Origin: Gammaproteobacteria bacterium
GTDB taxonomy: Bacteria > Pseudomonadota > Gammaproteobacteria > Steroidobacterales > GCA-2729495
NCBI GenBank assembly: GCA_028285245.1
Contig: JANQPY010000009.1
Coordinates: 1-46,012, forward strand
DNA length: 46,012 nt
Reading direction: 5' to 3'
The notes below the pieces were generated by a model, which made no database searches, was not told the DNA's origin, and worked only from the letters and a program-made list of their open reading frames with translations. Below are positions 7,368 through 17,283 of this stretch, in pieces; position 1 is the first letter of the stretch, and each line of letters begins with the position of its first letter. The position numbers and the translations under genes are program-made.

Positions 7368-10300
7368 ATGAGAAACGCAACACAGGCACGCGGCTGGCAA
7401 TTCTGGATTGATCGCGGCGGCACATTCACAGATGTGATCGGGCTGTCCCCCGATGGCCAGTTACGCACGACCAAGCTGCTGTCCGAAAACCCCGGTCGCT
7501 ATAGCGATGCGGGCGTCGCCGGGATCCGCGAACTGCTCGCCGGGGAAGCACCGCACGCTTCGATAGACGTCATCCGTCTTGGGACAACCGTCGCGACCAA
7601 CGCGCTGCTGCAGCGACGCGGCGCACCCGCCGCGTGGATCACTACGGCCGGCTTCGGCGATGCGCTGCTCATCGGCTATCAGGACCGCCCGGACATTTTT
7701 GCGCTGAACATCCGGCGTCCGCCGCCGCTGCATGCGTGTGTGGTTGAGGCCAGAGGGCGGATTACCGCGCAGGGCGAAGTGCTGGAGCCGCTGGATACCG
7801 AGAGGCTCCGCGGCGACCTGGAGCAGGCCAGAGCGAGCGGTTGCCGGGCGGCCGCAATCTGTTTGCTCCACGGCTACCGTTATCCAGAACATGAACGACT
7901 AGCCAGCGATGTGGCGCACGCAGTGGGGTTCGAGCAGGTATCGCTATCCCATGAAGTCAGCCCGCTCGTGAGATTGGTCAGTCGCGGGCATACCACTTTG
8001 GCTGACGCGTACCTGTCACCGGTACTCGATCACTACGTCGCACAGCTTGTCGAGGAACTTAAGGCCGCAGGGCTGTCGCCGAAAGCCCTGCGTTTCATGC
8101 AGAGCAGTGGAGGCCTGACCGATGCCCGCCACTTTCGCGGCAAGGACAGCATCTTGTCCGGGCCTGCGGGTGGCGTGGTTGGTATGGTTGCAGCCGGCCG
8201 GTCAGCCTCGTCGGAGCAGCTGATCGGCTTTGACATGGGTGGCACCTCTACAGATGTTTCGCTGTTCGCGGGTGACTACGAACGCGTGGGCGAAACTGAG
8301 ATTGACGGCATTCGCATTCGGGCGCCCATGCTCAAGATCCATACGGTTGCGGCCGGCGGCGGGTCGCGTCTGCGCTGGGCGGACGGCCGGCTGCAGGTGG
8401 GCCCCGATTCTGCTGGTGCGCATCCCGGCCCATTGAGCTACCGGCGCGGTGGACCGCTGACCGTGACGGATGCGAATGTCGCCCTTGGACGGATTCAGCC
8501 GGATAGCTTTCCGGCGATTTTCGGTGAGGACGGCGGCCTGCCGCTGGACCGCGCCAGCGCGGTGGCCGCGCTGGATAAGCTTGCAGTGCAGATTAGCGCC
8601 GCCACCCAGCAACCGTGGACGGGCCTTGAAGTCGCCGCCGGGTGCATCCGCATCGCGGTAGACAATATGGCGAACGCCATTAAGCGCGTGTCCGTTGAAC
8701 GCGGCACCGATCCGCGTCACTTCACCCTCGTTAGCTTCGGTGGCGCCGGTGGCCAGCATGCCTGTCAGGTTGCAGATGCGCTGGGCATGCAGCGGATCAT
8801 CGTGCATCCCCTGGCGGGCGTGTTGTCCGCGTACGGCATCGGCGCGGCGATGACCAGCAGCTACCGGGAGGCGCCTTTCGAGCAGCCACTAAACGCGGCC
8901 GCGCTGGCACCGCTTGAGGCGCTTGTTCAAGAGCTGCAAACCGAGTGCCGCCTGGCGCTGCCCGAGCCGTCGTCCTTACGCACCAACACGCAGGCCCGAG
9001 CGACGCTGCAGCTAACGCGCGCCGGCAGCGACAACAGCCTCCCGGTCGAATGGCACGGCGACGTTGACAGAGCCCGCGCAACGTTCGCCGCGGAGCACAA
9101 GGCGCGCTATGGCTTCGCCGAGCGAGAAGGCGAACTGTGGGTGCAGTCAGTGCGAGTCGATGTACACATCCCGGCCGACCTGCCCGTTTACCGCACTGGT
9201 GAAGGCGCAGAAACACATCGAAAACAGACGGCAGCTCTGTATGCCGGCGGCGCCTGGCAGGACGTGCCGCTTGTCGCAAGGCGCGAGCTGGCCCCTGGAG
9301 ATGTTCTGCCGGGCCCGGCCATTGTTACCGAGGACCTCGCAACGACGGTTGTCGAACCCGGCTGGATGCTCACGGTCGACGCCGGGGGCAACCTGTGCAT
9401 GACACGGGAACAGGCGCCAGCATCAAGGCATGCGGAAACCGGCGAGAGCGACCCGGTCCTGCTTGAGCTATTCAACAACCGGTTCATGAACATAGCGGAA
9501 CAAATGGGTGCCGTGGTCGAAAGCACGGCAAAGTCGGTGAACATCAAGGAGCGCCGGGATTTTTCCTGTGCCCTGTTCGACCAGGCCGGGCAGCTCATTG
9601 CAAATGCACCACATATTCCCGTGCACCTCGGCTCGATGGGTGACAGCGTGGCGGCAGTCCTGAAGCGGCACCGTCTGGAACCGGGCGACAGCTGGCTACT
9701 CAATGACCCAAATCACGGCGGCACGCATTTGCCCGACCTGACGGTGGTGACCGGCATGTTCGAGGCGGGCACTGGCAAGCTGCTGTTCGTCGTCGCCTGC
9801 CGCGCACACCATGCAGACGTCGGGGGCATTGCGCCCGGATCGATGCCGCCGTTTAGCCGTGCACTTGCAGACGAAGGTGTGGTGTTCGACAGCTTTCCGC
9901 TGGTTCGCGGCGGCCGGCTAAACGAAAGCGGCCTCCGGCAGGCGCTAACCACAGACCGCAATCCGGCTCGCAACCCTGACCAGAACGTCGCGGATCTGCG
10001 CGCCCAGCTGGCGGCGAATGCGCAGGGGCTGCGTGAACTGCAACGACTGCTCGATGACGCCGGATCGGACACCGTTCTGGCCTATACGAGACATGTGCGT
10101 GAGAACGCTGAGGCGGCCGTGCGCGGCACGCTGGATCGAATCGCCGCCGGTCACGCAGAGGTTACGCTGGATGGCGGCTCGGTCGTTCGCGTTGCGATCA
10201 CCCCGCATGCTGATGGACTGCGTGTCGATTTTTCCGGTACCTCGACTCAGGCGGACAGTAACTTCAACGCGCCGCCCGGCGTCACGCGCGCCGCTGTGCT

Positions 10301-10967
10301 GTACGCCTTTCGGTGCCTCGCCGAGCGCAACATCCCCCTCAATGCAGGCTGCCTCGCTCCGCTCGACATTCACATTCCCGCGGGCTGCCTCCTGAACCCG
10401 TCGCCCGGCGCGGCGGTTGCGGCTGGCAACGTTGAAACCTCACAGTGTGTGGTGGACGCTGTGTTTGCCGCACTCGGCGTGCTGGCCGGGTCACAGGGCA
10501 CGATGAACAATCTGAGCTTCGGCAACGAGCGCTGGCAGTATTACGAAACGATATGCGGCGGCGCTGGTGCCGGCGACGGTTTCGCAGGCGCTGACGCTGT
10601 ACAAACTCACATGACCAACTCCCGACTCACTGATGCTGAAGTACTCGAGCAGCGCTTCCCGGTATTGGTCCGCGAGTTTGGGATACGCCGGGATAGCGGT
10701 GGCAGCGGGCAACACAGGGGCGGCAACGGTGCGATCCGCGCGATCGAGTTTCTAGCCCCCATGCAGGCCGGTTTGGTATCGAACCACCGTCGCGCTGGCC
10801 CGCACGGCATGGCCGGAGGTGAACCAGGTCGTCCCGGCAGCAACCTGGTAGTCCGCGCCGATGGCAGCACTGAGATGCTGCAGGCCGTTGCCTCGGTGGA
10901 AATGGATACAGGTGACATGCTGGTTATAGCGACACCAGGCGGCGGCGGGTTCGGCAAACCGGACTAA
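7368..10967 (+). CDS. Fused 5-oxoprolinase / hydantoinase A+B
   Basis: About 1199 residues, the length of full fused 5-oxoprolinases. The N-terminal HyuA half contains the ATPase-fold motifs [13 protein letters not shown] (about 13-25) and [14 protein letters not shown] (about 287-300). The HyuB half begins near residue 690 with [20 protein letters not shown]. It has [31 protein letters not shown] and the C-terminal GGGGFGKPD. The ATP-dependent reaction opens 5-oxoproline to glutamate; related fusions act on hydantoins, so substrate is not certain. The start is ATG 7368, where the family N-terminus begins; an open frame continues upstream to 7143 but overlaps the divergent ATL gene. gshA elsewhere in the window fits a gamma-glutamyl cycle but is not linked. 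Confidence 0.88.
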   Translation: MRNATQARGWQFWIDRGGTFTDVIGLSPDGQLRTTKLLSENPGRYSDAGVAGIRELLAGEAPHASIDVIRLGTTVATNALLQRRGAPAAWITTAGFGDALLIGYQDRPDIFALNIRRPPPLHACVVEARGRITAQGEVLEPLDTERLRGDLEQARASGCRAAAICLLHGYRYPEHERLASDVAHAVGFEQVSLSHEVSPLVRLVSRGHTTLADAYLSPVLDHYVAQLVEELKAAGLSPKALRFMQSSGGLTDARHFRGKDSILSGPAGGVVGMVAAGRSASSEQLIGFDMGGTSTDVSLFAGDYERVGETEIDGIRIRAPMLKIHTVAAGGGSRLRWADGRLQVGPDSAGAHPGPLSYRRGGPLTVTDANVALGRIQPDSFPAIFGEDGGLPLDRASAVAALDKLAVQISAATQQPWTGLEVAAGCIRIAVDNMANAIKRVSVERGTDPRHFTLVSFGGAGGQHACQVADALGMQRIIVHPLAGVLSAYGIGAAMTSSYREAPFEQPLNAAALAPLEALVQELQTECRLALPEPSSLRTNTQARATLQLTRAGSDNSLPVEWHGDVDRARATFAAEHKARYGFAEREGELWVQSVRVDVHIPADLPVYRTGEGAETHRKQTAALYAGGAWQDVPLVARRELAPGDVLPGPAIVTEDLATTVVEPGWMLTVDAGGNLCMTREQAPASRHAETGESDPVLLELFNNRFMNIAEQMGAVVESTAKSVNIKERRDFSCALFDQAGQLIANAPHIPVHLGSMGDSVAAVLKRHRLEPGDSWLLNDPNHGGTHLPDLTVVTGMFEAGTGKLLFVVACRAHHADVGGIAPGSMPPFSRALADEGVVFDSFPLVRGGRLNESGLRQALTTDRNPARNPDQNVADLRAQLAANAQGLRELQRLLDDAGSDTVLAYTRHVRENAEAAVRGTLDRIAAGHAEVTLDGGSVVRVAITPHADGLRVDFSGTSTQADSNFNAPPGVTRAAVLYAFRCLAERNIPLNAGCLAPLDIHIPAGCLLNPSPGAAVAAGNVETSQCVVDAVFAALGVLAGSQGTMNNLSFGNERWQYYETICGGAGAGDGFAGADAVQTHMTNSRLTDAEVLEQRFPVLVREFGIRRDSGGSGQHRGGNGAIRAIEFLAPMQAGLVSNHRRAGPHGMAGGEPGRPGSNLVVRADGSTEMLQAVASVEMDTGDMLVIATPGGGGFGKPD

Positions 10968-11024
10968 CCTGTACCGCATAACTGCGGGGCAGCCTGTAGC
11001 TTTTCTTCGACAACCGATTATTCT

Positions 11025-13430
11025 GTGTCTGTGGACATAGAAATCATTCTGGTCTTCCTCATTCTGATTAGCGCGCTGGTGTTGTTCATCAGCGAAGTTA
11101 TTCGCATGGATCTCGTCGCCCTTTTGGTACTGGGCGCATTGGCGTTAACTGGCCTCGTATCACCCACCGAAGCGTTTTCGGGGTTTAGCAACGCAGCCGT
11201 AATCACCGTCTGGGCGATGTTTATCCTCAGTGAAGGGCTAACGCGCACTGGGATCGCCAATATCCTCGGCGCCCAGGTTCTGAAAGTCGCGGGCCGCAAT
11301 GAAGTTGCCCTGATTACCGTGATCATGCTGACTTCGGGCAGCCTGTCCTTTTTCATGAACAATATCGGTGTCGCTGCACTGATGCTGCCGGTGGTCATGG
11401 CAGTAGCCCGGCGAACGGAGACGCCGCCCTCAATTCTGCTGATGCCCATGGCATTTGGCACACTGCTGGGCGGGCTGACGACGCTGGTTGGCACGCCGCC
11501 GAATCTGCTGATCGCCGGGGCACTGGCGCAGGCCGGCGAACGCAGCTTCGGCCTGTTTGATTATTTTGGCGTAGGGGCTGGCGCCATGATCGTTGGCATT
11601 CTCTTCTTCGCCTTCGTCGGACGCCTATTGCTGCCGCGGACCGACCCTACTTCAAGCGCCCAGCGCAGCCAGCGCAACCTGCGCGCGCAGTACGGGCTGC
11701 AGGAAAGTACCTTTGCCATGACCGTGCCGGCAGGCTCGGTTCTCGTTGGCAAGACTCTATCGGAAAGCCGCCTGGGGTCGGCAGCGGGTCTGCTGGTGAT
11801 TGCGCTGGAGCGGCGGAACGAGGTGATGACGCTCCCCTCGCGCAAGACGACGCTGCAGGCCGGCGATCAGCTACTCGTGCAGGGGCGGGTCGATCGATTC
11901 GAGGAGCTGCGGCGTTGGAGCGAGTTGGTTATCGAACGCGAAGCGCCGGTAATGGAAACGCTTATGACCGCGCAGATTCAGCTTGCGGAAGTGACCGTAG
12001 CCGAGGGGTGCGGGCTGGTTAAGGAACCGCTGTCGCAGGCGGACTTCCGCCGGCGATTCAATGCCACAGTCGTTGCCATTCGGCGGGAAGACAATGTGCG
12101 GCGCGCCAATCTGGGCCAGGTCCCGTTGCGAGCCGACGATGTGCTGCTCGTCCAGGGTGGCGAGGAAATGCTGGAGGGTCTTGAGAGGAACGACGAGTTC
12201 AGTGAGGTGAACACCGTCACTGAGCAGGATCTGGTCTCCGTCTACCGCCTGCAGGAGCGTATTTTCGTGTTCCGGGTGCCACAGGAATCGAGCCTTGACG
12301 GCGCCACGCTGGGTAAGAGCCGGCTCGGCGACGCCTTCGATTTTCGACTCCTGGCAGTGTTCCGGAATAACGCGCTGGAGGTGATGCCCGATCTGGACGA
12401 GGTCATCCACGGAGGTGACCTCTTGTTAATTCAGGGGCAACCGCAGGATCTTGATGTGCTGCGTGGTCTCCAGGAACTGGATGTCGGCCAGGTCATCCCA
12501 CGCAACCTCAATGTGTTTGAGTCTGACCGCTTAGCGATGGTTGAAGCCACGCTGGCACCACAATCGCCTCTCGCCGGCCTGCGCGCAGGCGACGTGAACT
12601 TCGCGGAAAAATACGGGCTGGAGCTTTCCGCAATTCTCCGTGCTGACAAGACGATGCGCTCCGACCTGGACGACCAGGAACTGCAGTTTGGTGACGCGTT
12701 GCTGTTTATCGGGCCGCGCCAGAAACTGGTACTGCTGAACGACGACGCTGACCTGCTGGTGCTGACCCCCATCAGCGCGCAGGTCACGGACACGCGACGC
12801 GCGCCTTTGGCCGCCGGCATCATGCTGTCTGTGGTGGTTTCGGTACTGCTGGGACTCGTACCGATATCAGTCGCCGCGGTCGTCGGCGCGAGCATCATGG
12901 TGCTGACCCGATGCCTCAGCATGGAGCAAGCCTACCGGGCAATCGAATGGCGAGCCGTGTTTCTCATCGCCGGCATGCTTCCGCTGGGCATTGCCATGCA
13001 GGAGACCGGCGCGGCGCGGCTCCTGGCCAATAGCGTCATGGCAACGCTGGGTGATTTCGGCCCCTGGCCGGTCATCATGGGGCTGTATGGAGTCACGGCA
13101 CTCGCAACTATGATTGTGCCAACGGCAGCCCTCGTCGTACTGATGTCCCCGATCGTTTTGTCGGCCTGTGCCGATATGGGGATCATGCCGCAGACGGCCA
13201 TGATGGCGGTCGCCATGGCGGCATCGGCAAGCTTCACGAGTCCCATTTCGCATCCGGCGAATATTCTGGTGATGGGCCCGGGTGGCTATCGTTTCTTCGA
13301 CTACATCAAACTCGGCGTGCCATTGACGCTGGTCGTATTCGTGACAGTGATGCTGCTGTTACCGGTGTTTTGGCCCATTACGCCGGTACCTGACCCGGCT
13401 GCTCTCATCGCACCGGTATCAGGGCAATAG
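11025..13430 (+). CDS. SLC13/DASS-type permease with four RCK_C (TrkA_C) domains
   Basis: An 801-residue inner-membrane transporter. The N-terminal half (about 1-205) has transmembrane helices and the family signature SFFMNNIGVAALMLPVV and GTLLGGLTTLVGTPPNLLI. The C-terminal half (about 595-790) has the matching second set, with IVPTAALVVLMSPIV. Between them lie four consecutive segments (about 222-297, 320-392, 410-480, 504-572). Each has the RCK_C pattern of a start like L-x-E-x-x-V, a Gly-x-x-L/S-L-G step, and a closing G-D-x-L-L-x-x-G. Relatives of about 590 residues usually carry two. The substrate (dicarboxylate, sulfate or another anion) is unclear. GTG starts at 11025 or 11031 are both possible. 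The 3' end overlaps the convergent oxidoreductase gene by 12 bases. Confidence 0.85.
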   Translation: MSVDIEIILVFLILISALVLFISEVIRMDLVALLVLGALALTGLVSPTEAFSGFSNAAVITVWAMFILSEGLTRTGIANILGAQVLKVAGRNEVALITVIMLTSGSLSFFMNNIGVAALMLPVVMAVARRTETPPSILLMPMAFGTLLGGLTTLVGTPPNLLIAGALAQAGERSFGLFDYFGVGAGAMIVGILFFAFVGRLLLPRTDPTSSAQRSQRNLRAQYGLQESTFAMTVPAGSVLVGKTLSESRLGSAAGLLVIALERRNEVMTLPSRKTTLQAGDQLLVQGRVDRFEELRRWSELVIEREAPVMETLMTAQIQLAEVTVAEGCGLVKEPLSQADFRRRFNATVVAIRREDNVRRANLGQVPLRADDVLLVQGGEEMLEGLERNDEFSEVNTVTEQDLVSVYRLQERIFVFRVPQESSLDGATLGKSRLGDAFDFRLLAVFRNNALEVMPDLDEVIHGGDLLLIQGQPQDLDVLRGLQELDVGQVIPRNLNVFESDRLAMVEATLAPQSPLAGLRAGDVNFAEKYGLELSAILRADKTMRSDLDDQELQFGDALLFIGPRQKLVLLNDDADLLVLTPISAQVTDTRRAPLAAGIMLSVVVSVLLGLVPISVAAVVGASIMVLTRCLSMEQAYRAIEWRAVFLIAGMLPLGIAMQETGAARLLANSVMATLGDFGPWPVIMGLYGVTALATMIVPTAALVVLMSPIVLSACADMGIMPQTAMMAVAMAASASFTSPISHPANILVMGPGGYRFFDYIKLGVPLTLVVFVTVMLLLPVFWPITPVPDPAALIAPVSGQ

Positions 13431-14393
13431 CACTGAAGAACCGGTAGTCCGGCGCGCCTCAAGATCACGATGTGCCTCGGCTGCATCCTGCAGCGCGTAA
13501 GTCTGATTGACCCGCACAGTCACCGCGCCGGAATCTATGGCGTTGAACAACGCCGCAGCTGCGCTGCGCCGTTCCTCCGGGGTTCGAATAAAGTCGAACA
13601 CGGCAGGCCGGGTTAGCTTGAGCGACCCCCGTTTCGCCAACTCCATAGGTGAAAAGGGCTCCACCGGCCCAGAGGCGTTGCCGTAAGTCACCATGGTGCC
13701 GTGGGGGCGCAGACAATCCAGGGACTGATAGAACGTGTCGCGCCCCACAGAATCGTAGACGGCAGCCACGCCGTTGCCGTCCGTCATGCCACGCACGCGC
13801 TCAACAAAATTCGCGTCATTGGCAAACACAATATCGGCGCAGCCGTGTGCACGCGCCAACTCCGCTTTGCCGTCCGTGCTGACGACTCCAATGACTCGAA
13901 CGCCCAGGCTGCTGGCCCATTGGGCGGCGATTAGTCCGACTCCCCCGGCAGCGGCATACAACAACACGGAATCGCCCGCTTCGACGGCGTAACTGTGATG
14001 CAACAAGTACCAGGCGGTTAGCCCCTTGAGCAGGCAGGCCGCCGCCACTTTGTCGTCGATCCCCGATGGGATTGCGATGAGCTCACCGGACCGGTACACC
14101 CGCTGCTCGGCATACGTGCCGGGTGGCAAACCCAGCCAGGCCACCCGGTCACCCACGGTCCACTCGCTGACGTTCGATCCCACGGCAACCACCTTGCCGG
14201 CCGCTTCCGTGCCAATACCTGCAGGAAGTTCGAGCGGATACAACCCCGCGCGATGATAGGTATCGATGAAATTCAGGCCAATGGCCGTGTGCGCAACCAG
14301 CACCTCTCCATCACCGGGCGGCGGCAGCTCGATTTCTCGCCAGGCCAGCCGCTCAGGTCCACCGAACTGCTCAACAACGATTCCCCCGTTCAT
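13419..14393 (-). CDS. qor: NADPH:quinone oxidoreductase (zeta-crystallin family)
   Basis: A 324-residue medium-chain dehydrogenase/reductase without the catalytic zinc ligands. The GroES-like N-terminal domain has GLNFIDTYHRAGLYP and PAGIGTEAAGKVVAVG. The Rossmann domain has LLYAAAGGVGLIAAQWA, the NADPH-binding AxxGGVG motif. VYDSVGRDTFYQSLDCL and GNASGPVEPFSP are also typical of Qor. It likely performs one-electron quinone reduction with NADPH in the cytoplasm. It is convergent with the permease gene, with a 12-bp overlap of coding ends, and divergent from the flavoprotein gene at 14526. Confidence 0.92.
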   Translation of the reverse strand: MNGGIVVEQFGGPERLAWREIELPPPGDGEVLVAHTAIGLNFIDTYHRAGLYPLELPAGIGTEAAGKVVAVGSNVSEWTVGDRVAWLGLPPGTYAEQRVYRSGELIAIPSGIDDKVAAACLLKGLTAWYLLHHSYAVEAGDSVLLYAAAGGVGLIAAQWASSLGVRVIGVVSTDGKAELARAHGCADIVFANDANFVERVRGMTDGNGVAAVYDSVGRDTFYQSLDCLRPHGTMVTYGNASGPVEPFSPMELAKRGSLKLTRPAVFDFIRTPEERRSAAAALFNAIDSGAVTVRVNQTYALQDAAEAHRDLEARRTTGSSVLLP

Positions 14394-14456
14394 GCGTAAC
14401 TTCTCCCGGCGCTGATGTGACTAGCGTTCTAATCGCTTGGTTGTGCGGAGCGAGAG

Positions 14457-14462
14457 TATAAT
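14457..14462 (+). promoter_or_regulatory. Possible -10 element of the flavoprotein gene
   Basis: A perfect TATAAT hexamer lies 63 bases before the ATG of the oxidoreductase gene at 14526, in the divergent gap after the qor start. No good -35 hexamer sits at 16-18 bases upstream, so this is only a candidate. Confidence 0.35.
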
Positions 14463-14525
14463 CCTGCGCGATCTTCCGCAGGAATGTGCCGTGTTGTTTA
14501 GACTTGCGCGGCCGGGAAAAACCGC

Positions 14526-15761
14526 ATGCCAGAAACTATCGTCATCGCCGGCGCCGGACACGCGGCGGGCCAGACTGCGGTGTCACTTCGCCAGGGTGGC
14601 TTTTCGGGCAGGCTGATCATTGTCGGCGAAGAACGCTATCCGCCCTATCAACGGCCGCCGCTATCGAAAAAGTTTCTTGCGGGCGAGCTTGAGGTGGAGC
14701 GGCTGTACCTGCGTCCGAGCAGTTTCTATGCAGATCACGACATCGAGTTACGCCTCGAGACTCGCGTGGCATCGATCTTGCGTGACGATCATGAGGTTCA
14801 ATGCGAGGACGGCATCCGGCAACCCTACGACAAGCTCGTACTGGCCACCGGATCCCGGGTTCGCGCCGTGCCGATTCCCGGCTCCGATCTGGACGGTGTT
14901 GGCTATCTGCGCAACGTGGCCGACGTCAAATCGATCCAACAGCGGTTTCAACCCGGTGCACGGCTGACCATAGTTGGCGCGGGCTACATCGGCCTCGAGG
15001 TCGCGGCTGTTGCAGCCTCAGCGGGCCTGGAAGTTACGGTTCGTGAAATTGCTGAGCGGGTAATGGCGCGGGTAGTGTCTCCGGAAATCTCCAAGTTTTA
15101 TTTGCGCGCGCATCGCGAAGCAGGCGTGCAATTTCAATTGGGTACAAGCGGCAAGCTGCGCATCGACGGGAACGGCGCAGTGTCCGCAGTCATTGATGGT
15201 GACGGCGAGCCTCAGCCTGCAGACCTGGTGGTGATTGGCGTTGGCGTTTTGCCCAATGCTGAACTCGCTCAGGAAGCGGGCCTGATCTGCAATGACGGCA
15301 TTGTCGTTGATGAATACTGCCAGACCAGCGATGCGGACATCCTCGCAGTTGGTGACTGCACACGCCATCCGAACACACTGCTTGGCGAAGAGCTGCGGCT
15401 GGAATCCGTTCACAACGCCCAGGAGCAAGCCAAGACTGCAGCCCGCACGCTGCTGGGCGACCCTCAGCCGTACTCGCAGGTACCGTGGTTCTGGTCTGAC
15501 CAATACGATCTTAAGCTGCAGATCGCTGGAATCTGCAAACCCGATAACCAACGTATCGTGCGCGGCGACCCGGCCGAGCGATCGTTTGCTGTACTGAGCA
15601 TGAACGGTGAGCGCCTGACAGCGGTTGAATCAGTCAACAGTCCGCGAGAATTCATGCTCGGCAAAAAACTGATTGCGGCGGGCGCATCGCTCGATGCAGA
15701 AGCACTTGCTGACCCCGGCACGGACTTCAAGGCACTCGCCAACGCCGCGCTGCAAGCGTAA
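14526..15761 (+). CDS. FAD-dependent ferredoxin/rubredoxin reductase-like NAD(P)H oxidoreductase
   Basis: A 411-residue two-dinucleotide-fold flavoprotein. The FAD motif is IAGAGHAAGQTA (about 5-16). YPPYQRPPLSKKFLAG (about 38-53) is the signature of the ferredoxin-reductase class that serves oxygenases and P450s. The NAD(P)H motif is IVGAGYIGLEVAA (about 147-159). The second FAD motif is DILAVGDCTRHPN (about 274-286). The C-terminal reductase domain starts near VPWFWSDQYDLKLQIAG. No ferredoxin, rubredoxin, P450 or Rieske gene is adjacent, so the electron acceptor is unknown. Alternative names for this group are rhodocoxin or putidaredoxin reductase. Confidence 0.88.
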   Translation: MPETIVIAGAGHAAGQTAVSLRQGGFSGRLIIVGEERYPPYQRPPLSKKFLAGELEVERLYLRPSSFYADHDIELRLETRVASILRDDHEVQCEDGIRQPYDKLVLATGSRVRAVPIPGSDLDGVGYLRNVADVKSIQQRFQPGARLTIVGAGYIGLEVAAVAASAGLEVTVREIAERVMARVVSPEISKFYLRAHREAGVQFQLGTSGKLRIDGNGAVSAVIDGDGEPQPADLVVIGVGVLPNAELAQEAGLICNDGIVVDEYCQTSDADILAVGDCTRHPNTLLGEELRLESVHNAQEQAKTAARTLLGDPQPYSQVPWFWSDQYDLKLQIAGICKPDNQRIVRGDPAERSFAVLSMNGERLTAVESVNSPREFMLGKKLIAAGASLDAEALADPGTDFKALANAALQA

Positions 15762-15875
15762 ACCGATCCTGCTAGCTGGATAAATTGCCTTCCCTGAGGC
15801 TCGGCCAGAGCACGCGGGGAGCCTTTCGGCGCAAGGCCTTTACGGGCCGCGCCGATGTGATTGCCGGGGTATTGC

Positions 15876-16508
15876 TTAGTTCGTCCGCGCCTGCAGGCGC
15901 AGGCGGCTGCCAACGAATTCTCCGCCCGGTCCAGTTGCCTCAGCGTAGCGGCCGCCGACCTCCGTAAGCGCTCCGCTGCCACCGACCACGCCCTGAAAAC
16001 GCGTGCCTGGCGACAGGTCCGTTAACTCAAAGCGTTCCTCTCCCAGCGAGAAACCGCCGCCGGTCAGCGCAGAGAGCGATGCCGCCTTGAGCTGCGGCCA
16101 GTGGTTGTCGGCGCCCGCAAGAAAAATGCTGCCGTGATTCGGCCAGACGATATTCCAGGTCACATCGGCAGACAGCCGGGCGCGCAACAGATCGTTGGTG
16201 GGCGACACAGCCGACAGCTTGACCGCCATAGCCGAGGCACCAGGTTCATCGGGCTTGAGCAACGCGAGATCCACCCGCGCGTTCTTCAATGTAGTCGCGG
16301 GCAAGGCCGGATCCGCCTCATCACCGAACGCAAACCGGGGCTGCCTGCTAGAGCCCAGGCCACTGCTATCGACGACGACTAGCTGCGTAAGGCTGCTGGT
16401 CTTGCGCTCCGGTGGCGGATTCAGCAAACCGATGGGATCACTAAGTACGAGCAAGAACCCCGTGACTATCCCTGCACAGAGCCCAACCAGCGCAACCAGG
16501 CCACGCAT
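15876..16508 (-). CDS. Membrane-anchored protein of unknown function (distal paralogue)
   Basis: A 210-residue protein with one N-terminal hydrophobic segment (about 3-24), which anchors or exports it, and a soluble remainder presumably in the periplasm. I do not recognise the family. The pattern (x-K/R-L/I-S-A-x-S/T-P, then a G-S-I/L block and a G-T/G-x-x-F/Y-GxxGG C-terminal beta-rich region) resembles the protein encoded immediately upstream, suggesting a duplicated gene pair. Its ATG overlaps the upstream stop (TAATG at 16510-16506), so the two are coupled. It may work with its partner, for example in type II secretion-like or pilus-like assemblies, but nothing in the sequence proves this. 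Confidence 0.65.
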   Translation of the reverse strand: MRGLVALVGLCAGIVTGFLLVLSDPIGLLNPPPERKTSSLTQLVVVDSSGLGSSRQPRFAFGDEADPALPATTLKNARVDLALLKPDEPGASAMAVKLSAVSPTNDLLRARLSADVTWNIVWPNHGSIFLAGADNHWPQLKAASLSALTGGGFSLGEERFELTDLSPGTRFQGVVGGSGALTEVGGRYAEATGPGGEFVGSRLRLQARTN

Positions 16509-17173
16509 TACTGAGGGCCCCGCAAGACTGTTGACAGACGAATGCGACCGCTGATCTCACCTGAACCCGAAGATGAGTTGCGTTCCCAAGTCTCTACGTA
16601 GCTGCCTGTTAAACGCGCGAACTCGGCAGTACCGCGGAGCACGCGGCCCTGTCCGCCCGGCTCTGGCCCGGAAGTGATGCGATAACGTGAACCCGCAGCC
16701 CAGAAGGGGGCCCTGCGTGCTGGCAATGTCCAGCCCTGTGTTGTTCGAACCGGGCTGACGTCGGCACTGTCCTGCTGAGTCATGACCAGGCTGCCACGGC
16801 TCGGAATCATCAGCATCCAGTTGCTAACGGAAGGGCTGCGACTTGATGGCGTCCGCGCACTGATGCGGCTCGCTACGCCGATAATCTGATCATCGACATC
16901 GCGGAGGCGGAACAGCTCCGCGCCCGCCGCCGAATTAGCCTGGGCAAGGCCGTAGGCGGCTCCACCATCGAGGACTATCAGCCCAGAGGGCACGTCTGGC
17001 AGTGCAATACGGTCTTCCGGAAATCGGATTATGAATTCTTCGCTGCGCCCGCCGTTGGTGAGCACCTCGATAGACGAGGCAATTCGCTCATGCCGGGGCA
17101 AGGGCATAACAGCCGCAAGCACAACCGACAGCGCAATGCCCGCCAGGAAGCTGAAAATAAAAGTTCTTTGCAA
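16508..17173 (-). CDS. Membrane-anchored protein of unknown function (proximal paralogue)
   Basis: A 221-residue protein beginning with a signal-anchor (about 4-24) followed by PLPRHERIASSIEV and a soluble domain. Not recognised as a named family. A central VASRISARTPSSR segment aligns with VKLSAVSPTN of the downstream protein. In both proteins this is followed about 20 residues later by a GS[IL] strand (SRGSLVM / NHGSIFL). A Gly-rich C-terminal region follows in both (GRVLRGTAEFARLTGSYVE / GVVGGSGALTEVGGRYAE). The first gene of a two-gene operon, transcribed away from gshA. Function unknown. Confidence 0.65.
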   Translation of the reverse strand: MQRTFIFSFLAGIALSVVLAAVMPLPRHERIASSIEVLTNGGRSEEFIIRFPEDRIALPDVPSGLIVLDGGAAYGLAQANSAAGAELFRLRDVDDQIIGVASRISARTPSSRSPSVSNWMLMIPSRGSLVMTQQDSADVSPVRTTQGWTLPARRAPFWAAGSRYRITSGPEPGGQGRVLRGTAEFARLTGSYVETWERNSSSGSGEISGRIRLSTVLRGPQ

Positions 17174-17283
17174 TGAACTCTGCCGCCGCCGGTTCTCCGC
17201 ATACTAAACGCGACCGGAGTACGCGCACAATAGCGAGGATGTGAACCAGTCACCGTTTCTCTCGCAGGATGCTTCAATTTCGC

